From contig CM055113.1 of NCBI GenBank assembly GCA_029204225.1, forward strand, positions 13,280,906 through 13,344,905: a stretch of 64,000 nt of DNA. Reading direction: 5' to 3'. Below are positions 10,226 through 21,927 of the stretch, in pieces. Positions within the stretch are counted from its first letter, which is position 1, and every line of letters begins with the position of its first letter. This stretch comes from Diphasiastrum complanatum (Eukaryota > Streptophyta > Lycopodiopsida > Lycopodiales > Lycopodiaceae). The notes beneath the pieces are model-generated. The model did not search any database, was not told where the DNA came from, and saw nothing but the letters and a program-made list of their open reading frames with translations. Both the position numbers and the translations under genes were made by a program.

Positions 10226-11425
10226 TTAAATCTCTAATGGTTGTTTTCTAATGAAATAATTTTCATCTAGCAATGAAGGAGTTTGCATAGATCCACAAAT
10301 ATCCGAATGAACAACATCTAATAGATCTTTTGTTGCATGCCTATGGTTTGATCTAAAAGAAATCCTAGCCTGATTTACAAAGATGCAGCTATGACAGATA
10401 GGGAGATCGACTTTACCAAAAGGATAGTCGAGATCAAAACATATGCATAATTCAAGTGTCCTAAGTGATGATGCCATAGTAATGCTTTATTGACTAGAAC
10501 AGAGGTTTTCAAGGCTTGACTAGATTCAGAATAACAATACGCCAATCTATATAAGTATTCCTGTCTCTTTTTGAGTGCAAGGATCTTGTTACTCCTATCA
10601 ATAATTTTGCATTGATCAGATTCAAATTCTACCTTGTGACCTAAATCTATAATTCTACTTACTGATAACAGATTTGTAGAGAGCTTAGGAGCATATAAAG
10701 CTTTTATCAGTAGTTTGAATTGATCATGCTGGAATCTCAATCTTACAGTACCTTCACCTTCAATAGTGTGAGTGCTATTGTCACCAAGATGAACAAATTT
10801 CTTCATGCTGTAAGGCATATAGGAGTTGAAGATCTCACATTGATTGGTCATGTGTTGAGTAGCTCCAGAATCAAGAAACCAAGAATCATCCAAAACTGCA
10901 CTTTGGTCTTTGACCATAAATGCGCCTTCATTCACTTCAACCTGGGGAGATGATGTAACTATATTTGCTTGTTGATCAGGTTGCTTGGCTGCGTAATTCG
11001 CTTTGAGAATTCGACAATCCTGGATCTCATGGTTATTGCGCTTGCAATGCCTACAAAATATCTTCTTCTTCGACTGTGGATTTGTCTTCTTAGAGTCAAC
11101 ACTCTAGATGTAGACTTGGATTTATAAAGCTTCTTTAATGAATCCCAAGCCTCCTTTGATAAAGTACACTTACCAACTTCTTTGAGAAGTTTATTGGTAA
11201 CATTCATCTTTATCATGTGTAGAGTTCTTTAGATCTCTTGTCATACCTCACTTGATCTTGAGGTGCTTAAGGCCTCTCCTACACACCTGCAACAATCTCC
11301 ATCAACTCATTCATCTCCAATAAGCCTCTCCATCCTCAGCTTCCAAGTAGAATAGTTGATTGAGGTAAGCCTATCATTTCTCTCCAACATAAAGCCTCCA
11401 CTTGTAGCCATGTTGAAATGACCTA
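10226..11425 (-). pseudogene. Copia gag-protease-integrase N-terminal fragment
   Basis: Minus-strand pieces, in order: a gag start near 11413 (LERNDRLTSINYSTWKL), a gag core at 11216-11090 (KEAWDSLKKLYKSKSTSRVL), a degraded CCHC-like region, protease with WFLDSGATQHMT (near 10870), and the integrase zinc domain with WHHHLGHLNY (near 10470). After a frameshift comes the first catalytic Asp segment (VVHSDICGSM). The integrase core, RT and RNase H are absent. It belongs with the LTR at 11933-12480, whose primer site has decayed. Confidence 0.7.
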
Positions 11426-11932
11426 ATCTTCTCCTTTCAACCTATTCCAATGCTCAAAGCACTCTTTTGAATGACAACAAATGTATTAAAAAAGAAATCG
11501 CCAAGATATGGAAACTCTCAATTCTCTTCTAGCACTACTTCTAGCAAATCAACACATAGAATGAAGAATTCTTGATCAACCTATGATCCACATAGAATCT
11601 AATGAATCTTGCCACTTTCTAAGATTGAAACACACTCTATTAAAGTTCAGAAACTTCAAAAATTAGAGATCCAATCAAAATTAGGGCTTTGACAAAATCA
11701 CAAAAAATTGAATCTTCCAAATTCTACATGCAATTAGAAATCTTGATATAAAATCTTGTAGACTCTAATGAAGCTTTTCTAATGCAATTAAAATCACCCA
11801 ATTTCATTTACACACGTGTGAAATCCGCCTACTTTGTAAACCTAAATTGAGTTTTGATCTACAAAACATCAATCATACATCTTTGCTAAATGTGGTTGTA
11901 CCTTCCATAACCTGCACCAAAGCTCAATACAA

Positions 11933-12480
<548 letters not shown>

Positions 12481-12509
12481 ATCTTGTCCTAGGTGAAGAG
12501 GATTAACCT

Positions 12510-12770
12510 CTAGCTGAACAAAATTGGTGAAGTACAAGAAGAGGCCTAGACTAGTATTACATTGTATGAAAATGAATGTTAGTAATGATCTTCTCAAGGA
12601 AGTTGCCTCTTGCACATCAACCATTGAAGCTTGGGATTCATTAAAGGCAATATATGAATCCAACAACACTTCAAGAGTGCTTATGCTAAGCAACCAAGTT
12701 TTGCAAAGCATGAGGAGAAGTAATGAAAGTGCACAAGAATATGTGCTTAAGTTTTGCATAATTTCATAGC
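12510..12770 (+). pseudogene. Copia gag fragment
   Basis: The 81-codon ORF (12524-12769) is a gag central region: KYKKRPRLVLHCMKMNVSND, then STIEAWDSLKAIYESNNTSR and SNESAQEYVLKF. It matches residues of the gag at 37.2-37.5 kb closely in order and spacing. No protease or LTR is attached. Confidence 0.75.
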
Positions 12771-15700
12771 TTCTTTGTCACACTTATGGCTGTCAAGTAA
12801 TATATTTGCAGCCTTCTTGCATGGATCTGTTTATAGCTTTGTCTAGTTTTGATCTTTCTTCTATTGAATTTGCCCAACCATAGACTTTATTTCACTAATT
12901 TGTCTTGTCATGCATATTTTGCTACTCGGATCTCATTAATATTCTCAATGATTATTACTAAGTAGTGCTCTTAGTATCATGCCTTTGGAAGGCATGGATG
13001 GTAAATAAATCTTGCATTGTCAAGGTACAATAATGTATGTAGCCTTGTGGACAATGAGGAGAGAGAGCCAAAAAAAAACATTTCATATAAGTGAAATATA
13101 GATATAAGCCATATCACATGAAGATTTATTTGTTCACTAACTTTGCAAATTGCCAAGATGTGGCCAAGATTCCCATTTATAAACCTATCCCACTACTAGT
13201 TTGTTTACATTTTATTTACCCGATAGTAAAATTACTTCTAAATTAACACACAGAATCTCAACATGGTCCCTTTTCATTGTTAAGGCCATGTGATATCTTG
13301 ATTATAATATGTTCTCTTTTTTCTAAATTGATGAGTCCTAAATCTTTAAAAATGTTTTAAAAAAATGTGCATTTAAGAATATTGAATAGATCTACCACGA
13401 CCTACATGCATGAGGGTTTGCACACTACCAATCCACTCGATTAACTCAGATTTTAGGGAGCTATCAAACTTAGATTTGGATCTTGGCAAGAGCTCTTGAA
13501 CACAAAAAAGTAATCATCCATCAAAGACAAGCCATATCCATGCACATCCATGAAAAAACTAAGTGTTACTCGAGTGAGAAAAAATATCCTACTCTCAGGT
13601 AGAGAGAGAAAAAAATGAGCCCTTGGGTAGAGAGAGAATACAACAAGAGATTTGACACCAAAATCATTCTATCTCTCAAAAGTGTTCTAAGTACAATGAG
13701 AGCTCACATCCATATAGTGGTAGCTTGAGTTCCTACTCAATGAAGCATGTGTAGGTCTACCTCTAAACATGATTGGATCCATGATTTGCACCTCTCAATT
13801 TGATTGGGACTCAAAAGTCAATGTGATGAGGATTTGACCTATGGTGCACCACTTGCAATTTTGCACGTCTACACTTTATGACATGTGTCGACACCTCATA
13901 GGACTCGAGAAGGATGTCTATTTGCCTATCCTAACCATGCATTTTGATTTGTACAAGTCATGAGGAGATTGAGGCCCAACTTCATGATGACACTTGGCAT
14001 GCTTATGCATGACTAGCTTTTGTCTAGTTTCACATAGCTTCAAGAAACAAGCTAATTTGTGACACAAATAATCTAATGCAATTAGGCCTACTATTCACAC
14101 ACGGGAACATGCTCCACACATGTGTGATTGATTTATGTACATAAAAATGTAAAATGATCAAGCTAGATTTTGCATAATCTTCACACTAAAAGCTTTGTTA
14201 CTAGGAACATATAAGTTTCTATTAGAAATTATTACATACGACTTCACTACTGCAAAATGGAATTTAGAAACACTCATTTGCAACATAAATAACATAGCAA
14301 CAAATTGAAATAAAACATAAACCGGTTTTTAGAGCTAGCAAAGGATACTTTTTGACAAAAAAATTCTCGAAATATGCATTTGTTGGGGACAATGGCTGAA
14401 GTGTTGTTTGGTGACATCCATTATAATGATCATTTGACCTTGTTAACTACAACTTGAGAGGCCTTGTGATAATTTTGCAACACCAAAAATGTTGATCCTT
14501 GTAAATTTCTAGAAGTGTCATGCCTAGCGACATTTAATATAGATTTGTTTGAAATGAAAGGCATATTGTATTATGACTAATAATCACAAAGTTATGCACT
14601 AGCAATGGCAACTACAAATGCTATCAATCAAGTGCTAATGTTTTGAAAAATTAGTGTATTGTCTATGGATGGTGCAACTACTATGGCTTTAGGCATATGA
14701 GCAAATTGTCAAAAGTTATTTAAAGCTCAATCTACAATATTATTGATCATTTTGCCTACAAAACATTCTCAATAGTCAAAGTAGTACATTCCCTTGGCGA
14801 CGTGCACTACATTTATTGATAGCTTCAATCATTATCAATCATATTTATTAAAGCAACAATAGTTGTCAAGTGATGAACAAGATGACATCTAGAATTTCAA
14901 TTTTCACTTGTCTTACTTCAATAATAAATGGAAAATTTACACTCTTGTTATTGTAATGATTGACATATGATTCAACTTTCAAGTTGTGATAATATTTATG
15001 ACAATTTTATGAAACAATTATTTTTCATGAGTATAATGTCATCGAAATATAATATAATATATTTTCCTTGACTTATTAAAAATGTTGAAATTTATCACAT
15101 AAAATTGCATGACATAATTTTGAGCATTTCAAGTAAGTATGGGGCAATTGATTATTTCTCCACTTGAAACCTTGAAAAATGTGTTAACTTTCAAGAATGA
15201 CAGAATTCAAAATTGTGGAAGTCAACATGATCATGAATGTTCTTGATGGACAATGCACCAACTTATGATATAAAATTTGAGAACAAAATCACACAATTCA
15301 TTGATGCAAACATTACATGAGTGCAAATTAAATATACACAACTCAAATATGCAAGCTCACCATCAGTAAGCAACATGCCATGAAGCCAAAAACACTACAC
15401 AACGTTACTTCAAATATTCATGAAAATGAAGAACATCAAACTATGGCATAAATGCACACAGACACACCTCATTATCCCATCCCTCATAACTAGGTCGTTA
15501 TTAGAAGAACAAATGTAATATTGTATATGATCATAATCTAGTACATTGCCTATCTAATGTCTATAAGAAACATGATGTCATAAAAACAAACCTTATTTCT
15601 CAACAATTTATGGAGCCATTGACAAATTTGAGCCTTTGAAGGATCAACAATATTATATTATAAAACACAACAAATTGAATTCCTCGAATGTAAACTTTCG

Positions 15701-16030
15701 AGACCTAGTAATTGTCTATCGCCCAATCGAGGACAAGTGCTAACCACAAAACACTTGTTTTGAAAGGAGATCATAGTAAGCATGTGATTTATCATTTGGT
15801 TTGACAGATGAAAGAGAGGATATAAATCATCTATGGCAAGAAGATAAGTTATTAGACTTCATCCAAAGCATCTACACTCTTGCCAGTATATGTGAGCAAA
15901 CAATTGAGGGTTGAGTTTAGATTAATAAGCTTGGTGTGCCCCTCTCCCCTATAACATATTGTACCATATGTGAAGCACACCAAGTCAAACACTCCTTAGC
16001 ATTACAACTCATACTCTATCCTCTTTATCA
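12771..16030. other. AT-rich intergenic region, no gene recognised
   Basis: No ORF of note on either strand. Around 13440-13800 there is weak similarity to the GAGA-rich part of family A LTRs in minus orientation (words such as GGGTAGAGAGAGAA). The remainder (13.8-16.0 kb) shows nothing I can assign. Confidence 0.5.
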
Positions 16031-16036
16031 TTAACA

Positions 16037-16092
16037 ACTCATACTTGTACTAGTCTTGGAGGAAACTCATACTTGTACTAGTCTTGGAGGAA
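16037..16092. repeat. Tandem duplication of 28 bp
   Basis: Two exact 28-bp copies (16037-16064 and 16065-16092) lie just downstream of the BAHD stop codon, in its likely 3' UTR. Confidence 0.9.
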
Positions 16093-16124
16093 AAGTATGG
16101 TAGATCTTCCTTACCATTACCACC

Positions 16125-17648
16125 TCATATTGATACCTTGGAGAACTTTGGAGGGCAAATTAATTCGTGTACCAGTTGCTCCTCCCCCTCTAAATAGCGA
16201 GATATAAAAGGATCTTCTAGAAGCTTGTTCATGTGATTGATTTTCAAAAATATCACAGACTCTCGAGCGCCACTTGGGGTAGACATCACCAGAATGCTAC
16301 CGCTGAGATCAAAGGAAGTGCCGAAGGGAATAGAGACGTGAATGGGAAGGGAAGCGTGAATAGGTCGACCCCACCCGAAGTCGAGCTCATAAAGGGAGTA
16401 GCCCGTCATCACACTTGCATGTAAATCTCCATCATTCATCATCAAGCCGCCTAAGCTTACCTTGCCATGCTGTTGAAGCTGCGTCTCCAGCCAATCCACT
16501 GCTGCTTGCCCATACTCAGCATCAATAGCAACAATGCTCTCATGCACCAGCCTTGCTGCGTAGGAGAAGTGCCTCTCCAGCAGGTCACCACTTCTCGCAA
16601 CGGCCATGGCAGGTAACGAGGCGTTGCCAAAGAAGAGTGGCGGAAGTGGAGGGCACCACCTTCGACGCATATTCACTGGCAATGCAAAGCGGGTGTAGGA
16701 ATCTGGAGGGAGATCTCTGGCGCGGGTGATTGCAACCCATAACAGTCCTGCCACCGCCTCGAATGAGCTGGGGTGACCATACGAATAGGGCCCCGTTTCT
16801 ACCTCGTGAACTGCCTCAGCAACCTTTGCGTGCCCCATCCGCAAAAACCCAGCAGCGGTGGCGATCGCAACCTGCAGATCACCGTTGGAGCTCGCTTCTT
16901 TCTCTGATACTTTGTTGGCAGTATGCTGATCTCCACATAGATGCACTAGTGCATCGATGGGTACACTTATTGTCGGAGGATCTCTAGGCCGCAGCAGGGC
17001 GGCGGTGTCGAGACGAGGGTCGATGAGAGGCTCCGTGTGGTCTTTGTTAATGCATGCCCTTGCCCACGCCTCTACGAATTCTGAGAATGCTTGCATATCT
17101 CCCACTGCATGCAAAAAGCTAATGCAGATTGCAACCCCGCCGCATTGAAATGTTGTGACCTGCACACAGACGAGAGGAGCGCCAATCAGCATCTCTTCAG
17201 GCATCAAAGGCTTTTTTGGAACCAGCTGTAAAGCCATAGTGCAAAGGCGGAGATCTTTCCATGCGTCTAGTCTGGCTTCTGTTGTAGCTACTGAAAACTC
17301 AACGCCTGCCCCGTTTATTTCGACCTCCAGGCGTTCCCCTTTTCCCTTTTTCAACCTTCCTGCCAATACAGGATATAGTTCCAAAGCATCTGCCAAAGCT
17401 TGTTTGAGACTTGCAACCAGCTTAGTTGCAGAAGAATGAGATTCTGCCCCAGAGCCAAAGAAGTAAAGCATAGGAAGGTAGCATGGAATTAAAGCATTCA
17501 GTTGATCCAAATTGGATAGCGAGTGGATATACGATTCCTGTACGTGGGTTGGTGCGATTAAAACTGCACTTTGAACTGCAACAGCTAATTTTGCTTCGGC
17601 TATTTGCATATTTGATATGGTTCCTTGAACGAAATACAGATCCTTCAT
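16125..17648 (-). CDS. BAHD-family acyl-CoA acyltransferase
   Basis: A single uninterrupted 507-codon frame, and the only clear host gene. BAHD enzymes move an acyl group from acyl-CoA to a hydroxyl or amine acceptor in the cytosol. The catalytic HxxxD is present as HAVGD (residues 180-184) and the structural DFGWG at 423-427. SNLD (about 46-49) and the YPVLAGR segment near residue 95 are also typical. The Gly that usually follows HxxxD is Met here (HAVGDM). The family is commonly 430-460 residues, so this one is long, with extra sequence at the N-terminus and in the middle; Met14 is an alternative start. The frame is GC-richer than its surroundings and has no stop or frameshift, consistent with selection. 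Acceptor and donor cannot be read from sequence; hydroxycinnamoyl or similar specialised metabolism is only a guess. Confidence 0.92.
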   Translation of the reverse strand: MKDLYFVQGTISNMQIAEAKLAVAVQSAVLIAPTHVQESYIHSLSNLDQLNALIPCYLPMLYFFGSGAESHSSATKLVASLKQALADALELYPVLAGRLKKGKGERLEVEINGAGVEFSVATTEARLDAWKDLRLCTMALQLVPKKPLMPEEMLIGAPLVCVQVTTFQCGGVAICISFLHAVGDMQAFSEFVEAWARACINKDHTEPLIDPRLDTAALLRPRDPPTISVPIDALVHLCGDQHTANKVSEKEASSNGDLQVAIATAAGFLRMGHAKVAEAVHEVETGPYSYGHPSSFEAVAGLLWVAITRARDLPPDSYTRFALPVNMRRRWCPPLPPLFFGNASLPAMAVARSGDLLERHFSYAARLVHESIVAIDAEYGQAAVDWLETQLQQHGKVSLGGLMMNDGDLHASVMTGYSLYELDFGWGRPIHASLPIHVSIPFGTSFDLSGSILVMSTPSGARESVIFLKINHMNKLLEDPFISRYLEGEEQLVHELICPPKFSKVSI

Positions 17649-17760
17649 TGACCGTCGTTATGTCCCCTCTTGAGAGAGCTTGTGCTACTCCAATTCAGCC
17701 GAGGAAATTTGTATCTACACGAAATTGTTAGTGTGGACTCTTCATAATTTGCAATACCAC

Positions 17761-18059
17761 CTGTCTAAAATGAAAATGCAGAGTACCAACCACTGATTAG
17801 AATAGAACTACAACTGCATGCTGGGCAAAATAACACCAACAAAATTGTTATTATGACCTCCTGATTACTTGATGAACTTGACTTGATTCATTTTCTGGCA
17901 TACAATTTACGCTGATAGCCTGTTATCTGTCCTTCATTTAACAGTTCACTGCAAGGCATGTCTTGCTTCAATAATTTTGCACAAAAATCAGAGAAAGCAT
18001 CGATTTACTAAGAGAACCTGAGTTTACCAAGGTGATAAATCCTGAGATGACTATAGTAC
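17761..18059 (-). other. Probable 5'-UTR intron of the BAHD gene
   Basis: On the minus strand a good donor (CGGCAG then GTACTATAG, intron starting at 18059) and an acceptor after a T-rich tract (TTTTCATTTTAG, ending at 17765, or ACAG ending at 17761) bound about 295-299 bp of AT-rich sequence upstream of the start codon. This is a splice-site inference only. Confidence 0.4.
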
Positions 18060-18259
18060 CTGCCGAAGAGCTGTACGTGAAATCAGGAGAAGGCAGCTGG
18101 GAAAGTCTCTGAATAACTCTACTCAGAGCTAGGAGAGAATAATCTGTCTGCTGAGAGCTGGGAAGTGAAGCGATCAGTCACTAATCACTCTTTAGAACTC
18201 CCTGCAACATCTTTGGATGGGAAAACTTGTGCGTATCAGTGCGTGTGGATTGTGCTGTC

Positions 18260-18360
18260 CCAGCTCATGATACTTAAGCACGAGGTGACGAGCTGATTAC
18301 GTGACGAGTGATGGTCTTGGGCCGTGACCCTGGCCCAACCCAAAGCTTTACGAGACGTAA
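18260..18360 (-). promoter_or_regulatory. Candidate BAHD promoter region
   Basis: Upstream of the putative leader are ACGT-core elements, including TACGTG at 18298-18303 and ACGT near 18355, and a weak TATA-like TTAAGTAT near 18275. GC content rises compared with the flanks. ACGT cores bind bZIP/bHLH factors in plants; whether these do is unknown. Confidence 0.3.
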
Positions 18361-18509
18361 ACTTTTACCTGGGCCCACCTTAGAACATTGGGTGGGATTT
18401 CATGGGTGTAAGGCCAGATTTATAAGACGTGTTTGTGAAACGGATAAATTCTAGAAGGGTCGAGACTACATATTGTCACACCATACATGTATGGTTAACT
18501 TTTAAACAT

Positions 18510-18588
18510 ATGGTGCACTTCACTAGTACCAAATGGTGCACTTCACTAGTACCAAATTTAAACATATGGTGCACTTCACAAGTACCAA
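18510..18588. repeat. Three copies of a 23-bp repeat
   Basis: ATGGTGCACTTCACTAGTAC plus CAA occurs at 18510-18532 and 18533-18555. A third copy (18566-18588) has one change and is separated by 10 bp. Confidence 0.85.
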
Positions 18589-19238
18589 ATTTTGAAAACA
18601 TTTAAAAAAATTTATAATCCTTTGGAACGTGCACCTTTGATTGATCCAAATCAAATACATTCTCATGAGAGTGGAATGCTTTCTTTTGATCATGTACCAT
18701 CAACTTTTAGATTATTATATTTGAATTGGTACATGGGTTTTATTTATTTAGGGCCTAGGCTAATTTTCACTATTTGATTATATTTAGTTGAGAAATTTTA
18801 ATGTTCAATAGTCAAAATAAGGAATTTTAGTGCCCAAAAATTTAAATGATTATGATCATAAATAGCAAAATAACTTGGATAAATTCTAACTATTTACCCT
18901 TATATAGAAAAAATATCTAATATATAAAAATTTAATCACCTAACATTGTTGTCCACAAATTTAGCAAGAGAATTTTATTTTATTTTTTGCAAAGGTTAAG
19001 TATACTATTAGATTTTCACAAATGTACAAAAGCCAAAAAGCTGTACACGGCGTCAAAGGCCATCACAATAATTCACCTCCAAAAGGAAGGAAGCACTTCT
19101 AAGATAAAAAAAGGACTTCAACACACCACGCAGGGAGGCAGTCCATAACTAAACGGCAGTGGAAAAATACATAGCAAGCCACAGACAAGTAGTAGCCAGC
19201 AATGGCGAAGTAGAGCCGTCAAAAACCTGTCAACCATA

Positions 19239-21842
19239 TCAGCCACAAAACAGAAAGCCTGCAAAGATGCCAGAAAGGAAGTAAGGAAGTATGCATAGCA
19301 GGCGGATCCCCCAGCAGAATAATGTCAGCCGCAAATGGAGGCACAATGCACCAACTAGTAAGGAGGCGACGAACGTTAGGTCCTGACGACAATGATAAAA
19401 CAGATGTTGAATAGTTTCTTCCTCCAGCTGGCAAAGTGGACAAAGCCGGTCAGAAAGAAAAGGCCATTTAGCACGAAGAGGCAAGGAATTAGTGAGGATG
19501 CAGTAAGCCAAGTAACGGAGCTTAGCAAGGGGAAGGGAAGAGGCAATTTTGAGTCGGGAACGCCAAATAGCAGGAGGATCAGAACGAGACCAAGAGGTAT
19601 TGAAAAAATCTGGGAAGAGAGAAGGAAAATGTCGAATAAACATGGCTCGGTAGTCTAAAGAGGAAGAAGAAAGGATAGGCAGCCACCCATCAACACCGGC
19701 AGAGGGAGGGGTCAAAGAAAGACCAATGGTAAGCAGAAGCCGGAGGGAGTGCTCCGCAAAAGAAAGAGCCTGAGAACGAAGAAGGTCTTGGAATGACACT
19801 TGCCAAATTTGGTCAACATAGAGGAGGCCTTTGCGAGCAAGAGAAAGAGAAAGACGGGGATGGCAAGCAAAGAGAGAAGGATAATCAGGGGGGAAGAGGG
19901 AAGAAGTCCAAATGGGCCCATTGGATGGCAACAACAAAGGGCTGGTCCAAGAAAGAATATGTCGGAATTCAAGGAAAGAAGAAGCCAAGTTACGAAGAAT
20001 AAAAGGGCCTTTAAACTTAAAAGAGCCCCCAGAAGAAAGAAGGGAGTGCAAAGAGGGGCAAGGCTTTAGGGTGACAGGGGCCGGGGAAAAGAGGACAGCC
20101 TTGATGTATACTACACTTAGGAAAGAAAGTAGAAGAGCGACATCCATTGAAGACAATGGTTGACGAAGCAGAAGAATAAAGAGCGTGCACAAAAGCAGAG
20201 AAAGAGGGAGGCAAGCCCAAGCCCTTGTAGCTGGCAAGCATCAAGTCCCAACCAATGTGATCAAATGCTTTATCGAGGTCAAGTCTAAGAATCAGCGACG
20301 GGGTATTGGAGCCAAGCATGGAGTCAGCAAAGGACCAGACATTTAGAAGGGAGTCCATAATATTGCGGCCCTTGATAAAACCAAATTGCTCCGGCGACAA
20401 AAGAGAGGGTAAAAGAAGAGCAAGGCGAAGGGTCATGGCCTTAGCAATAATCTTGTAAGAGGTTACGAGCATAGTAAGGGGATGGAAGTCCAACAAGAAG
20501 AGGGAGGAGGGCTTTTTTGGAATGAGCTTAATAAGGGCCCCAGAAACAGCAGCAGGAATGGATCCGGAAAGGGCCTGTTGGGCAAGGTTCAACAGTTGAG
20601 GTCCCAACTGTGACCAGAAGGAGAGAAAGAACTGAGGAATAATTCCATCTGGGTCGGGGGTCTTATCAAGCGGGAGTGAGAGAAGGGCCAAATGAAGTTC
20701 TTGCAGAGAAAAGGGGACAGCCAGGATGGCAGAAGAATCCAAAGGGAGATTCCGATCAGCGGCACAGAATGCAATCATTCGAAGATGATTAGGCAAGGAA
20801 GGAGAATAGAGGGACTGAAAGGAAGAGAGGAAGGCCCTGAGCATAGAAGGAGACTCATTAAGAAGTGAGCCATCATGATGAGTGTACAAAGGAAGCAGAA
20901 TGGCATTAACGAAGAGTGCAGAAGAAGAAGAAAGTAGGGAGGTCACCGTGCTTGAGCCAGCAGAGTTTAGAGCGAAGCATGAGCCCAGCAACAACATGAG
21001 CATCAATGCGACGAAGGATAGCCTGGCAGTGGAGCTGAAGAGAGGCGAAAAGTAGCAGATTGTGAGCCAGGGCACGAGAAGAAGCAATACGGACTAGGAG
21101 AGGGGAAGCTAGCAATTTAGCTCAATCCAAAGAGCGGCGCTTAACCTTGCATTGTTCATGATGGAAGGCAATACAGTCACGAATTTTGAGGTGAGGAGGA
21201 GCAGGAGAGTCCAAAAGTTGGGTCAGAGGGGAAGCGACGGAGTCGGAAGCAAGGAGAGATGAGTTCATTACGTAAGGAGAGAAAAAAGGAACAGAAAGCA
21301 AAGGGTGAAAATGACACTTAAGCAGAATAGGGCTATGATTGGAAAGGAAAGTAAAGTTAAGCATCTCAACAAAAAGGACCCGGAGCCAAGAGGCAGAAGA
21401 GGAGACATAAAAACGATCAAGATGTGCCGATACAAAAGAAGGACCAGGTCTGCAATTAGTCCAAGTGCGGTGCGGGAAATCATGAAGGCAGTGGTTAGTG
21501 TCCAGACAAGAATGAGCAGATTGAAAACCAGACCAAGCAAGAGACTAAGAAGTAGAAATGGAATGAGGGCCATCAGAAGGGTCAGTGTACATATTGAAAT
21601 CCCCAAGCACTATGAGACGATCATCTTGGAAAGAAGAGAGGTTAGACCAAAGTCACTGTGGAGCATAGAGGAGGTGGGCGCATAGAGATTAAGGATAGAA
21701 AAGGCAAACCCATGCTTGATGACCTGGAGAAGAGTCCACCGTCTAGATCAAAGAAACTAGAGAGCACTTGCCAGTTGCGAGAGACAAGGGTAAGGACCCC
21801 ACCATGCATTCCTTGCGCCAGAGACACCATGCTTAGTCTTTC
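19239..21842 (-). pseudogene. LINE ORF2: endonuclease, RT (incomplete), zf-RVT
   Basis: In order: an endonuclease of the EEP fold (GGVLTLVSRNW near 21800; VLGDFN near 21610; HLDRFYVS and NHSPI near 21400-21330); RT N-terminal and palm blocks (KTPDPDGI, LIPKK, EQFGFIKGRN, LDLDKAFD, HQGCPL) within 21087-20017; and a C-terminal segment with CPLCQLEEETIQHLFYHC, a zf-RVT-like zinc motif. Directly after HQGCPL the sequence jumps to the post-RT region, so the block with the catalytic (Y/F)ADD is deleted. At least one stop and two frameshifts are also present. This copy cannot reverse transcribe. Confidence 0.8.
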
Positions 21843-21927
21843 TCTTGCACCTTCATGAATGGTTGCTCCTCATATTTTGCTCACATGACAATAAACTCCT
21901 TCCAAACAAGAACATCTGAGCGAATCA

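Noticed and set aside
14240-14290. CACTACTGCAAAATG as a CACTA terminus
   Set aside because: No inverted partner (TTTTGCAGTAGTG) was found in the window and no transposase lies nearby.
16730-17439. Plus-strand ORFs of 63-94 codons inside the BAHD gene
   Set aside because: Antisense shadows of a GC-richer coding frame; no domain, and the minus frame has full BAHD motifs.
19392-20163. Arg/Lys-rich plus-strand ORFs opposite the LINE
   Set aside because: Shadows of the Ser/Leu/Pro-rich minus-strand ORF2; purine-rich composition keeps them open.
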